Source of the DNA: Bactericera cockerelli
Taxonomy: Eukaryota > Arthropoda > Insecta > Hemiptera > Triozidae
Assembly: GCA_024516035.1 (NCBI GenBank)
Contig: CM044964.1
Span: 9,059,736-9,123,735 of the forward strand
Direction: 5' to 3'
DNA length: 64,000 nucleotides
Part shown: piece after piece, positions 23,350 through 35,459 of the stretch
Layout of the letters: each line of letters begins with the position of its first letter
Position numbering within the stretch: the stretch's first letter is position 1
Made by a program: the position numbers and the translations under genes
Notes under the pieces: generated by a model
Databases searched by the model: none
What the model was told of the DNA's origin: nothing
What the model saw: only the letters and a program-made list of their open reading frames with translations

Positions 23350-26300
23350 CTAAATAAATTCAACACTATGATTCTTTAAAATAAATAAAATGAGCCAATT
23401 TCAAATGGTGCAAATCAATTATTATTATTATTGAAACTTGGTGAATCTAATAATAGTTGTGAATGCTAAATAAACAAGCCAAGAAATAAATATTTTTTAA
23501 ATAAATGATTGTAAACTTCAAAACGAATACGAGGGAATATAAATAATAATGATCAAAACTTAATAGATTAAATAATGCAGTAGCAAATAATGTCATACTT
23601 CAAGAAATATCAAAGCTGGAAAAGAAAATAATATAATTAAAAATTACACAATATAAACAACCAAGAAAAAGTTCTTTTCAATTTACACATTTATGGATGT
23701 AACATATATTATTATAAGTAAGGAAAGAAACACAATATTTTACTATATTATTATACTATTTATTTATTAATTTTACTATAAAATAATATATATTTTACTA
23801 CGAGCATTAGAATTGTTCTTGGTTGTTATTTCTAAAAATAAATCAAACTAAAATAGAAATAACTTGCGTTGTCAACTCGTGCACCACTTTAGAACATGTC
23901 CTGCTGTGAATTTTAAACAGTCCATCCATACAAAGTTTTAACTATGTATCAAGATTGTGTTTATATCACAGGTATTTATATTAAACATGAGGTACACGCG
24001 TCGAAATAACTAACATTACAATGTAAAAAAAAAATATTTTATTAGGTATGCTAAACAATATGAAAAAAAAAAAAAATATGCAGTCATCTAAGTAGTAAAA
24101 TTAAAACTGAAATAAAATAAAATGAAATAATTTCAATATTTTAATTTTCACACCAACACACAAGGTTTCCTGGATATTTCAGAACTTACCAATCTCATCT
24201 TAGATCCAGATCCTTTTCCTTCCTATAGCGCAACTTTTCCAATGTTTTGAAAAGAAGATTTACACCGAGCCAAGTATCATTCTTTAAAATTATTGGATTA
24301 CTGGGAACTTTTATTTCGTTTTCTCGTTTATACTTTCAGTGAGAATGATCAGCAATTCTTGGCTCAATGTTGGAATATAAACCATTTAAAATAAATCCAC
24401 ACAGAACGCAAATTGTTTTGTAATTTATTTGACTTTCTTTATTTTATTCATGACTAAGTACAATTTATTATTAGTAGAAGATAGAAAAAATATTTTCCAA
24501 GTTAAAGTACAGAGTTAAAGTTTGTACTGAAATTTCGTATAATATATCAACGAAGCATTAAATTATTATTTTGATATAGGGGTCTTTAGTGTCTTTACCT
24601 TGAGATTACAAAAGGTAAACTTTTTTAAAACTCGTGTTCGTAGAAATTGTTTTTGTCAGCTGATAAAGATGAGCTTTCTGGTCGATAAAAACAATTGGCT
24701 AATCATTTATAAGGCGTATAATCTTATATTGACTTTAGTTTCAAGTAGTTGACATTTTGTTTTCTCAGGCATTGAAGTACAGGCAGGGCTTCAAATATTA
24801 TTTTACAAACATCATAGTTTACCAAGAATAAGAGAAATTAAGTATTGGAAAATATTCTTAAGAAATAAATTAATATCAACTTTGTATAATATTAATTTGA
24901 TCGATGTCACAAATCCCTTCAAAGATTGTAACAAAATAATTTCACTAGATCAACGTTATTTTACTAAATAAATTAAATTAGTAACATCAATTTTTAATTA
25001 AATGATTCTAAATTACATATTAGTTTGATTACAAAAATTAACCGGCCCAATTTATTGTATTATTTTTTTCTGAACAAAATTAAATAAACATTCTCTTTTC
25101 TTACTAAATAAGGTACTTTAAACTGACTCAGAATTGATTTGGCAAATTAAACTTAGAAATTAAATTAATTTCTTACTAAAATTAAAATAAGTAAGGCACT
25201 TTAATAGTAGTTTCAGATAAAATATTGAAAAGTTTCAATTTGTCACAATTGTCCAGAACTAATTTTATTGATTAAAAAATTTAAAACGTAGGTAACTAAT
25301 CAAGGCACTTTGATTATTTAAAACTCAATTTCTAAATTTGAGACGATGATTATACCAACTACTAAAACAAAGTACATAACGGATCTGATACTACTTGCAA
25401 ATCCCGCCTCAATTCGTTACTTTTTATAATCATCAGCAACAAAAAATATTCAAACTTTTGCAAATATTTAATAAACATTTTGTCTTCTGTACTTAAAAAA
25501 AGGATACAAAATCCAATAGAAGTCTTGATATTTTAAGAAACAAGGAATTTTTCAAGATGTTCACCAAACATAAATCATACAGAAAAATATTTTGACTCGG
25601 GATATGCAAATAAGCAAATCCTTAACAAAAAAAATTCTAAAATAACAAATGAGGTCTCACACTCGGAAACTAGTATCCAACTAACCTGATGCTCTCAAAA
25701 TCCTAGTTTTAAAATATTACATATAAAATTCAATCTTGGTTTATTCAGGTTCAACTGTACACATCATGTCTAATAATTTCTTCAATAATTGACTAGAAAC
25801 TATTTGCTCTAAAATCACAAAGTGAAAATTGAACTATCAAATTCAGGGGTTATAATTCTTTTTAGCATTAACTTTCATCTCTAATTTTTAATCATACATA
25901 ACGCGAAGTAATCAATTTGGATTTATGTATGTAAGAGCGCATGTATTTCGATATTAAATCATTTAGATGGTAGTGGACAAATATTCAAATTTATATCCGT
26001 TCTTCCGCAGCTCAAAATCATAATTGGCATATAATTTGAATTTTTTGGTTTTTTTTTGTTTGTTTGATTGTGTCTGTTACATCAATAACATGTCAGAGAT
26101 TTTATCATAAACATTTTTTAGGACCTGCACATAAACTTATCATCTTTTCACAAAAATATTAATTTGAACAATCTTTTTGTGTGCGTGATAAGAGTCATAA
26201 GTGATTTTTTTAAATATTTATTCCTTGATTTCGTTGGTCTAAGTATGAATCGAAAAAAATGCAAGACATTTACAGAAGCTCTCAAATATTACCCACAATA

Positions 26301-27090
26301 CCTTACAACTATCTAATAATCTCATTAACAGCTTTACAAAATACCCAAAGCAATAAATTATTTTAGTGAACAAAAAAAAAAAAGAAGAAGAGAAAAAAAA
26401 AAAATCTAAGTACATCTCATTCAACACTTTAAGATCAAGTACAATCGGTAAAGTTAAAAAAGTTATTAATTTGGTAATATTAGTAAATATAATAATTGAA
26501 CTAAAAAAAATTGACTAAATGAGTAACTATTAATAATATTTGGTTAACAAAAGAAAAAGGAATAACAATAACAAACAAAACAGAAGTGAAATAAATATAA
26601 GTACTTTAAAACTGAAATATCATTTCATACAAGATTAATTGAATTATTTGAACAAAACAATATAAATAATTACATATCCTTTTGAACTTGGAAAAATTGT
26701 GTTTCTGACTAGTTAGTGTAAAATTAAAAAAATAAAATAAAACTTTGATTTCAATTTCAATTCAAATTAAATATGAACTCCTCCTAAAATTATATTTCAA
26801 TACCAACAAATAAAATCAAAACAACATAACCATTGTTTTACCTCCCCATTAGAGTATTATATTTTAATCTATTATCTACATTTTGGCACATTTTCTTGAC
26901 AAATTTTATACTATGCAAAAATGTATAACACTGGAAAGCACTAAGGTAATAGACCGGCTATAACCTTGCAAAATCCGACCACCAATGACTGACTATCTAT
27001 TACAACAATTTTGATAGAAAAAGAAGGTAACTGTTTTAGGGCTCGAATTGTTAAAGAAGGTTGTTCTCAAGTTTAGCCAGCACTCACATA
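23350..27090. other. AT-rich, repeat-poor stretch after cassette A
   Basis: Nearly free of mobile elements although the rest of the locus is dense. It would be 3' UTR or flank of the cassette A mRNA and intron for B and C. No exon with splice sites and codon bias was found. Confidence 0.5.
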
Positions 27091-27092
27091 CA

Positions 27093-27400
27093 AGACAGTT
27101 TATAACATGAAATCAACGCCAAACGTGTACGAACATGTGTCGTTCATTTTATTTTGTTTGTATCCTGGGCACAATCCTTTTTAAGATTTCACCCACATCA
27201 AGATAGTAAAATATTGTAACACAAGAGGTCATGTGCTCTCAGTGCTTATATGACAGTTTATAACATGAAATCAACGCCCAACGTTCACTCAAAAATTTCA
27301 CATTCGTATTGCCACTCTCGGGGACAATCTTCTTCTTTTTTTAATATTTTGCCTTAATCAGATGGTAAAATGTTTCAACACAAGACGTCCCTGGCTGTCA
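27093..27400 (-). repeat. diverged tandem duplication of the cassette A terminus and 3' flank
   Basis: Plus-strand segments beginning GACAGTTTATAACATGAAAT at about 27093 and 27250 are alignable over some 150 bp, including GGTAAAATGTTTCAACACAAG (real coding end) against AGTAAAATATTGTAACACAAG. The left copy has lost coding sense. It is older than the other arrays judging by divergence. Confidence 0.7.
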
Positions 27401-28420
27401 GGCAAAGCCCCGGGCCCTGCGCCTGGCTGACTCTCAGGAGGAGCTGGGGGCTGTGGCCGGGGGCCGGCCTCCCCCTCCCCGTCCAGGTACACGGGCTGCA
27501 GGGTCCCCTCATGAGAGTGATGCGGTGCACCTGCTTGGTGTGTGTCATCATGTTGTCGCGGCGCGTGAACATCTTGAAGCAGACGGGACAGGAGATCTCC
27601 TGCTTGTAGCGGTCGTCGTGCGCCGACAGAAAGTGGCGGCAGAAGTTGCTGATGTGCGTGTAGGTCTTGAGGCAGATGTTGCAGCGGAAGATATGCTCGC
27701 CCTCCTGCGTGCAGAACTGCCGCACGGAGGCTTTGTCTATGAAGGCGCGGTCCCGGGGGACTGCAGGGGGGCGGGGCCTGGCTGCTGGAGGCGCCGTGCT
27801 TGCGACTTCTGCCGCCAGGCGACACGCCAGGGGGCTTGCTGGTGCCGGGTAGGCCGGGGACACACGACGCGGTCTCGATCGTGAGCTCCCCCAGCTCGCC
27901 ACGCGACTCCAGGGAGCGAAAGCGCTCGCTGGATCGCGCAGGGTCGTGTCTGTTCCCACTCGGCGCCTCTCGGCAGCTCTCGTCTTCCCTTCGTTTCTTC
28001 TCCAGCAGCTTGTAGCTGGACAGTTCGTACTTCCTCATGTCCTCGTCGTAGTCGTTGTTGTTCGTGCTGTCCTCAAACTCATCCTCTTCGTCCGAGCACG
28101 AGATCATGTCCTCGAAGAATTTGTCGTCGTTCAAGTTCGTCATGTTCCGGGGAACGTCGGTCGCTTCTTCATACCCGCGGGTGGGAGGTTGGGTTTGAGC
28201 GTCGCGGGGTGGAATGCCCCGGGGGGCAGCACAGGGAAGCCCCCGGCGAGGAGACTGGGATAGGCCAGGGGAAGGGGGGCATGGGCCGGGGGGCGACTCA
28301 AGTCTTTGGGGAGCTCCCCGGGCGGCACGAGACCCGGCGGCGCCCGCGGGCGGAACACACTGTCGTACACCCGACGCGAGATGTCCAGGCTCTTCAGCTT
28401 CAACAAGTGTTGAAGGTAGC
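27358..28420 (-). CDS. ttk: ttk cassette A: Ttk69-like terminal exon with two C2H2 fingers
   Basis: Acceptor cttgcttgcag|GCT, phase 1. Order: GYLQHLLKLKSLDISRRVYD and a proline-rich stretch; an acidic stretch (DDKFFEDMISCSDEEDEFED, then poly-Asn/Asp); SSYKLLEKKRREDESCRE; then fingers FRCNICLKTYTHISNFCRH and ISCPVCFKMFTRRDNMMTH. THISNFCRH and the second finger closely match Drosophila Ttk69 as I recall it. Both fingers keep C-x2-C and paired His. The frame changes near 28142-28160 (one base missing) and near 27755-27790 (one extra, in G runs). A third change near 27508 may decide whether the protein ends at 27375 or 27358. The frames stay codon-biased through the breaks, which favours assembly errors over decay. 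Confidence 0.88.
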
Positions 28421-28424
28421 CTGC

Positions 28425-31255
28425 AAGCAAGACAGAGAGAGGAGAAGAGAAGTCAGATGCGAGAAAGTACAGAGGAAAGAGAAGGGTCTTGAACACAAGC
28501 AAACCAAGGGGCGGGCAATGAAGAAAAAATGAGCAAGCAATTACTAAAGAAAAATAATAAGGTTGAAGTAAGACGGTAAACCCAATGGTTCTCAGACAAG
28601 GTATTCCGGCCACAGTTGAGGACCGAAAGAGAATCACATTAATGTTTGGTAACCATTAAATCAAAAAACATGACATTCATATAACAGTTTCTCTTAGTTT
28701 GAGTCATTAGTGGTAACTGAACATGATTATGCTTCTCTTTAAATGACCTTTAGTCGTTAGGAAACGGTCGAGGGTTTTGAGAGGAGGATCATAGTTGAGA
28801 AACCCAAGTTTGGACCGTTTCAGGTTGTCAATACAATCAATAAAAAGTACGGTGTAATAATCTGGCAAGTTGGTATCTTCCAAAGAAAGTAAATAATTAT
28901 AGCATAAATTTATGGAAACGATGCAAAAAATAAAATGAAGCCAAAGATAAAGGACAGTGACAGGAAGAAAGAGTGAAAAATAAACAAAGAAAGATAAAAA
29001 TAAATAAAATGTAAAAAATAGATGGGCACATTCCTCTAAACGAAAATATAAGAGAAAGAAAAAAGGAAAATAATTGATAGATTAATAAGAAGTAATATTG
29101 GAATTTTTTAAAACTTACCTTGAAAGATTTAGATAAAAAGTTTGGTTCTCGAATAAAATGAAATGTCATGTAATAAAAAGATCCTTTTGTCCGAAAAAGT
29201 CTCCTAATCGTTTTTGCTTCCAATTGAGATTCCTTTTCAAAAACTTTGAAAGATATGAACAGTATTTTTTTTTAGATAAAATTGAAATGTAAAAAAAGTT
29301 TGAAAAAATATCAGATGAAGTCTTTTGGATCTTCCTTTAAATTCTAAATATAAAAAAAGTCAAGGAAATATTTCAAAACCTGGGTTGATAGGGTACTTCT
29401 GATCAAAAATTTTGCAATCTGAAAACTGTGAAATCAAACTAAGAGAGGATAGTGTCTACAAGAAACCTGAATTAGACATAGAAAGAGGGGAAAACTGAAA
29501 TAGTGGAAGGTATCTAAATTGTGTTGTGCTAGTGAATGTAGTTCAAAAACAAAAGATAGGTTTTAGCCTGGATAGACATACCTACCAGTCAAGTTTTTAG
29601 TGCTGTCTAAAGCAGATATATCTCTTTGTGACTTTTCGCAATCCTTTGTGTGATGGTTAAACTAGAAGGTGAAGAGAACTTTTCACATCAGGAAACTCTA
29701 TGCATCTTCATCACAACTAATGCTAAGGAATTGAATGTTAGGAAACCTCAAACTTTGAAAATATTAGCCAGTAACTTTTTTTACATTTATTATTTTAGAG
29801 GAAGCTCAAATGTGACCCATCTGCTTTTTTTCTTTTTATTTATTTTTAACTTGAGAAATGAAGCTATTTAAAAAAAAAAACACATCTTTGATTAGGAAAA
29901 GTTATAAAAAAAATATTAAGTTAAATTGCAAAAAGGAAGAAGCACACACATAATTACCACACACAGAATTTGAGTTTGAACAAACAATATTGAACAACAC
30001 TTGAACATTTACCCGACTAGATATTGAACGTAAAGAAAAGGAGAAAAAGTACCCATGTATGCCATAAGGTATCATAATCGTGAAGACCCTTAGGAATATT
30101 GTAGGGTATTATGGAAATTGAAATCGTTTTATTCTTATCATAGAGAATAAATTCCTACCCTTTGCGAACACCAAAACAGTAGGCAAAAGGATTTCTATTA
30201 CATTGAAAATGTAGATACGTTTGTGTAAAATCGAGAAACCTCATTTACATAAGAACAAAAATAATCTATAATATTAATAAAATTACAAATAATATCTTCT
30301 AATAAAGTATTTATCTATTCTATTTTTGATACAGATGAGGTGTAATAGAGGAACTTAAAATCGTAGACCAAAAGACAGATGAATAAAATACATAATCATT
30401 TCAAATTTATTTGTAAACATTTTATTTTTATTTTTTGCAGGCGAAAAATTGTAGGTATAGACTATAGAGGCCGTTTAGTAAAATAAATATAAATTAACCT
30501 TAAGTAGCTAAGAAAGAAAATTATTGACAATAGGTAGGTACTATAGGTAAGTGTAAGCATCTTACACCCAATGCAAACAAGAAATAGGTTCTAATGTTTA
30601 TCTATTGTAAGATTTATTGTATAAAATAGAATTAGTCATAACATTTACAGGATATTATAATCACTAGATATCATGAAAGATTATAAAGTTATAATAGAAT
30701 TTAAATGAAAGAGGAACAATACCTATCTCAAAATATTGTGGTCCACATTGCAGTGATTGGATGAATTTTTTTTTTACCAATATACCTAATCAGAATCAAA
30801 ACATACATTTGACCTTTACAAAAGGTTTCACACGATCCTTTTGCAAATGATAATTCTGATAGTCAGGTTAACAAATAAGGCAACGTTGCGTTTCCATCAA
30901 TTTTCTGAAATGGCTACAGTGTTGCAACACCTCAGTACCATATTTTATGACACACACAATATCAATATGAAATTTCAACAAAAAATTATCTATACGCATG
31001 ACGTATAAAAAAAGTATCACAATATCAACAAAAAGTATCTATACGAACAAAATTAGATCTTATAATTATTGATGATTTCATTATTTAATATAAATATAAG
31101 ACTACATGAGATCAATATTATTCTATTGAAAAGGCTTGAATTAGAAAAAAAAAAAAAAATGAAGGGATCAGTTAGTCTGGTTTTACATGAAGAAGGTAAG
31201 ATTATATAATTTTGGACATCAGTGGAGGAGGAACAAACAAGAAAGGGAAAGCTGA
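28425..31255. other. intron between exon 6 and cassette A
   Basis: AT-rich, no repeat family recognised and no coding sense; short open frames are A/T-driven. Confidence 0.55.
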
Positions 31256-31261
31256 ACTTAC

Positions 31262-31363
31262 CAGGAGGAAATCGCTCAGGAACAGGAGAGCTGTTTCTGT
31301 CGCTCTGGTCTCCGCCGCTGGTGGCTTCTGATTCCCTCTCCTTCTTTGCGTTGGCGGACACTT
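31262..31363 (-). CDS. ttk: ttk exon 6: short shared linker exon
   Basis: 102 bp, phase 1 in and out, acceptor gttcttcaacag|AAG and donor CTCCTG|GTAAGT. Encodes VSANAKKERESEATSGG and DRNSSPVPERFPP. It is the last exon before the alternative cassettes, so its donor is the likely branch point for isoform choice. A palindromic TTAA-type MITE sits just 52 bp upstream of its acceptor (31415-31536). Confidence 0.87.
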
Positions 31364-31414
31364 CTGTTGAAGAACAAAGATGAGAAAATGAGGTCGACAA
31401 AATTCAACCACATA

Positions 31415-31536
31415 TTCAACACTTGGACGACCGGGTGTACCACCGGTGGTACACGCATGTACTACGCCTGTGAATAGCTTAAACATCGCCGGTCCCACGG
31501 GAGAACTTACTAAAAACATGCCGGTCGTCTATGTGG
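31415..31536. mobile_element. TTAA-type MITE, copy 2
   Basis: Inverted copy of the 9702 element with the same palindromic core; one end is decayed. It sits 52 bp from the exon 6 acceptor. Confidence 0.8.
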
Positions 31537-31626
31537 CTTTTTATGAGAATTACTTTTTATTTTTATTATTTTACTCTTTTTTATAACTGTGATATTAAAA
31601 AAAAAGAAGAAGAAAAAAAAAGGTTA

Positions 31627-31793
31627 TTGTGCGGAACCGCTTTCGCATTACTTCAGGGCACTTTAACTTTACATCCATGCCATTCCGGAAACGGAAAACT
31701 CGGTTAGAATATTCCGCTCCGGCCGGGATTCGAACTCGCAAACTCCGGGTCAGCAACCAACGCTCTTAACCACTGAGCCACGGAGGTTGGCTT
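31627..31793 (-). mobile_element. tRNA-headed SINE, family D
   Basis: Minus-strand head CCTCCGTGGCTCAGTGGTTA with B box GAGTTCGAATCCC; the body has GTAAAGTTAAAGTGCCCTGA and GCGAAAGCGGTTCCG. A second copy is at 34515-34680 (-). A plus-strand piece near 62075-62345 carries the same B-box region joined to a poly-T/A tail. Confidence 0.85.
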
Positions 31794-32251
31794 GGTGATA
31801 TATTTTGTGATTTTTTTAACGATTATTTTGCAACCTATGTCTTGGTCATATTGATGTTATCTGTTTTCTGTGTGTAAATAGAGCTTGGCTTGTGAATATA
31901 GGTACTCCCGTTCTGTGGGTATTTATTATTATTTTGAAGGTATTTCTATTTAAGATTTCAAGGTATTTCAAGATTTTCCAAGGAGATTCTATCATCAGAG
32001 GGTGGCGTCATCGTGAACGATGGTAGCCAGACAGTAGAGGAATGACTCAGCACTTCTACCACTGTCTTTACAAGGAGGCTATTTATTGACAAGGGCCCCC
32101 AGAACCAAGCCAATGCTGGTCTACTTCCTGTTTATAGTCCCCCAGCCAGACTGTGCTGGTCTACTCCCTGTTTATAGTCCCCCAGCCACACAATCTATTC
32201 TATCTCTACTGTAGATAAATGAATCAACAAGTCTCCATCTCTCTCACTCAC

Positions 32252-32497
32252 CCTGGGGACTTGGTTTCTTCTCCTCATCCTCCTCTCGTCGGGGGGAGGA
32301 GGCGGGGAGCGGGGGGGAGCGGCCCCCCTCTCCTCCTTCCCTCTCCCTCTCCCCCTCCATCATATTGCACACGCTGGATGAGTCATCCTCTTCCTGCTGG
32401 TCCCGGGGGGAGGGGGGGCCGGGGGGGTGGAGGGGGAGGTGGTGGTGGTGCGGGGGGGGTTTCCCCTCCGAGACGTTTACTTCGAGCATCTTGTTGT
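32252..32497 (-). CDS. ttk: ttk exon 5: Pro/His/Glu-rich linker
   Basis: 246 bp, phase 1 in and out. Acceptor is preceded by a pure C tract and ctccag; donor is CCCAGG|GTGAGT. Encodes NKMLEVNVSEGKPPPHHHH, then PGPPSPRDQQEEDDSSSVC and a Glu/Arg/Gly-rich end (RREEDEEKKPSPQ). The frame is intact despite many G/C homopolymers. Low complexity and disordered; function unknown beyond linking BTB and fingers. Confidence 0.87.
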
Positions 32498-33080
32498 CTG
32501 GAGGGGGGGGGGGGGGGGAGGAGAGAGAATAAAGGTTAGACCATGGTGATGATAAAATGGACAAAGGCCACAAAGGTTCGGCTCTAAGTGCAAGCGGTTC
32601 AAGGTAGATACATAATTTTTTTTTTTTTTTTTTTTTGGCATTAGTAGGCTAGGGGCCATTCCATACAGCCAAAGTTATGAATGTTTATTGGAAAATTATT
32701 ATTATTATTATTAAACACTTTATTAGATATAAAAAGACAACAAATAAATATTATAACAATGAAAAAAAGGGGGAAAAAATGGAAAGAATAGAAAAATATA
32801 TATAAACCTATGTCCCCAAAAAAGGGTGGGGTGATTGCCTATGGTATTTTCTCTTGTACCCAAAATTCAACGAATTCGTAGGAAAAAGTCAGTCAAATAT
32901 TTTTTTTAGAATGACCCCTGGTTCTAGTTGAATTATTTAGTGTGAACATATATTTAAGGTCAGCACTGATTTCTTTTCTTGTACTATTATTTCTAATCTC
33001 GTTTTCTATCTTCCGCATGTCCTATCTTGCGCTGACAGTCTAAATAAAGCACTACCTATACCTACTTATAAAGTCCTTAC

Positions 33081-33296
33081 CGAATGGAGAGTGGGCTCGC
33101 TCTATCATATCACTATCGCTTTGGCCACTCCTCTCCTCGTCAAACTCCTCCTCTTCCTCCCTCTCCTCCTCCTCTTCCTCCTCCCTCTCCTCCTCCTCCT
33201 CCTCCCTGTCCTGCATCACATCCAGGCCGGACGAGAGAGAACCAGACAGCTTTCGCGGAAGTCCGCGCTTTCGTTTCGGCCCTGTGAGAGCTGAAC
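33081..33296 (-). CDS. ttk: ttk exon 4: basic patch and poly-Glu linker
   Basis: 216 bp, phase 1 in and out, acceptor tgcttgcag|GTT, donor TTCG|GTAAGG. Encodes GPKRKRGLPRKLSGSL (a likely nuclear localisation patch), a long Glu/Arg run and an acidic end (GQSDSDMIERAHSPF). The frame comes from the splice phases; other open frames here are only shadows of the GAG repeat. No folded domain; it is presumably a flexible linker between BTB and fingers. Confidence 0.88.
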
Positions 33297-33659
33297 CTGC
33301 AAGCAGAATTAGAATAAGTAATAAGTATATTTATTGAACGGGAACAACCCCATATAAGAATACAAACATCGGAAACATGGCAACACCTATGAAAACAGTA
33401 AAAATAAAGTACAAGTAGGTATAAGTTTAAAAAATGGGACAGCAAGCACTAGGCAGCCAATATGAAGCATTACTTGCAATGGGACAGCACCCACTAGGCA
33501 GCCAATGTAATAAGTAATAAGAATAGAAAAGAGCATAGTTTTTTAATCTTTTTTCATAGTGATTTTACTTGCAAGGTTATAGGTTTTGATTAATAAATAA
33601 ATTTGTGGACAACACCATGACTGTGGTGTTCTTTTGCAGTTAAGGCAGATTATTTCAGT

Positions 33660-33780
33660 GGGTCTATTGGGAGACAAAAAATGTCTTCCAACTGGGATTT
33701 GAACCTACAGACACTCAAAGCCTTGGGATCACAAGGTAGAGGTGTTTACCACTTTACCACGCAGCTGAAACATCCTTATT
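33660..33780 (-). mobile_element. tRNA-like SINE head, separate family
   Basis: Minus strand reads GCGTGGTAAAGTGGTAAAC and GGTTCAAATCCCAGTTGG, the A and B boxes of a pol III promoter. Only one copy is seen in the window. It lies in the intron between exons 3 and 4. Confidence 0.65.
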
Positions 33781-33789
33781 AAACATGTT

Positions 33790-33885
33790 GGATCAAGTTT
33801 TATTTACAAATAACATAGAATATATACATACATAGAAATTAAAATTAACAAAACAAAACTTGATCAAGGGCGGTGCTAATCCTCT
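33790..33885. repeat. short inverted-repeat element
   Basis: ATCAAGTTTTATTTACA and AACAAAACTTGATCAAGGGC form inverted ends; a second copy is at 50257-50345. MITE-like. Confidence 0.65.
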
Positions 33886-33915
33886 GCGGTTAAAACAACC
33901 AACTTGAACGCTCAC

Positions 33916-34093
33916 CTAGCAGAGGGTTGCTCGCCTGCAGTGAGTTCAAGCTATGCTGGGAGCCGCTCAGGGGCCGCTTCAGTCGTGAGGGGGGGAAGCC
34001 CAGGGCGCCAGAGTAGGGGTGAGGGGCGGTGGTCAGGGTGGAGCCCATCTTGGCCAGGGTATTCACAGTTGTCCCCGCTTGCTTCTGTCAGGC
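33916..34093 (-). CDS. ttk: ttk exon 3: start of shared linker
   Basis: Acceptor cgcccacag|GCC and donor CTAG|GTGAGC. It opens with LTEASG, so the join to exon 2 reads ESLRIKG-LTE, the conserved exit from the Ttk BTB domain. The later part reads VNTLAKMGSTLTTAPHPYSG, then FPPSRLKRPLSGSQHSLNS, in a different frame. The exon is 178 bp, one base more than phase 1 in and phase 1 out allows, and the frame changes at a run of four C on the plus strand (34073-34076). I read this as one surplus base in the assembly; without correction the protein would stop inside the exon. Confidence 0.85.
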
Positions 34094-34176
34094 CTGTGGG
34101 CGAGAGAGAAACATCGTGATATCATCAGTTGAATTAACTACGTCACAAAGGAGCCCGAACACAAAGGAGCCCTACT

Positions 34177-34390
34177 GTCCCGGTAGCTCAGTGGTAAAGG
34201 CGGCACTCTGTGAATCCATAAATTCCAGAGGTCGCGGGTTCGAAACCCAGCCGGGACATGACAAGTTATCTTCCCATTTGGGATTTTTACCACATAGTAA
34301 TAAGTCTTGAGCTTACTGCTGGAATAATGGGACTTCATAGTTCTAATCGGGCAGTACAAATAAGGCGATATTATTATTATTATATTATTA
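34177..34390 (+). mobile_element. tRNA-headed SINE, family B
   Basis: The head begins GTCCCGGTAGCTCAGTGGTA (A box) and has GGGTTCGAAACCC (B box) and a closing CCGGGAC that pairs with the first seven bases, like a tRNA acceptor stem. The body is TGACAAGTTATC to GGAATAATGGGACTT, and the element ends in an ATT repeat. It recurs at other sites, so it is a SINE and not a tRNA gene. Confidence 0.88.
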
Positions 34391-34799
34391 TAGACCCTAG
34401 ACCCTATGGTAGACACGCAGAATAATCTAACCATGTTATTAAATGTAAGCTGCCTCAACGGAGTCCAAAAACTGGTTTTAGGAACTATTTTATTTTTACT
34501 TTAATTTAATTAAAATTTAAAGAAAGTAGTTGCGCCCCGGAATCGCTTTCGCATTACTTCAGGGCACTTTACCTTTACATCCATGCCATCAGGGGAACGA
34601 CAAAACTCGGTTAGAAATTCGAACCCGCAACCTCCGGGTCAGTAAGCAATGCTCTTAGCCACTGAGCCCACGGAGGTCGGTTTTAGGAACGAGGGTCTTT
34701 TTTCCAGCAAATTTAGTCTCCACGGAACTACAAGGTATTACTCCAGGGGGTTATAGCTCTTTTAAAAAAAATATTTTAATTTAGTCCATATATACAGAT

Positions 34800-34976
34800 A
34801 AGATAAAGATAAAGAGTTGCCCACTCTACAACTACCCCAATTGTCCCCACAAGATCCAAAGCCCCGACATCCAAAGTACACAGCCGAAGAAATTCCGACC
34901 CCGCCGGGATTCAAACCCGGGTCACCTGGAGTGCAAGCCGAGCATGCTACCGCTAGGCCAAGTGACTACTTTAGTT
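34800..34976 (-). mobile_element. tRNA-like SINE, separate family
   Basis: Minus strand reads GTCACTTGGCCTAGCGGTAG and CCCGGGTTTGAATCCCGGCG, both boxes near consensus, then a non-tRNA body. One copy here. Confidence 0.7.
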
Positions 34977-35028
34977 TAGTCCATAAATTATATTACTGGT
35001 GCCTAGGGACTAGGGTTTAGTCCGAGGG

Positions 35029-35215
35029 TATATTAGGGTCTAGGACCATCAGGGTATAGGGACTAGGGCCAGGGTATAGGGACTAAGACCAGGGTATAGG
35101 GACTATGGCCAGGGTATAGGGACTAAGACCAGGGTCTAGGGTCTAGTCCCAAGGTATAGGGTCTAGGACTAGGGTATAGGGTCTAGGAATAGGGTAATAA
35201 GGGTCTAGGACCAGG
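35029..35215. repeat. degenerate short tandem repeat
   Basis: Variants of AGGGTATAGGGACTAGGACC, about 18-21 bp, roughly nine times, in the intron between exons 2 and 3. Confidence 0.85.
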
Positions 35216-35459
35216 GTCCCCGGTGTGGCCGTCTACCAAAGTGTGAAACTATTAAGTCTTCCTAAATTTGCCCAACCTTATCAGTCGAGCTACCGAGTTT
35301 GCAGTGACAATAACCAAGTAAGCAACCTCTTATAACAAAGCACTGATTCCTGGAATTCAGGCGACCTGATGAAGAAAAAACAAAGCCGTCCACACGTGTC
35401 CATGTAAGAATAGGTAGTTATTATTATAATCAATCAATTAAAAAACTCAACTAACAACG

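Noticed and set aside
27453..27884. 143-codon plus-strand open frame and overlapping plus-strand frames
   Set aside because: GC-rich antisense shadows of cassette A; the minus strand encodes the conserved fingers.
34177..34258. Genuine tRNA gene
   Set aside because: The same head occurs in at least five copies each followed by the same SINE body; the anticodon arm does not form a standard stem-loop.
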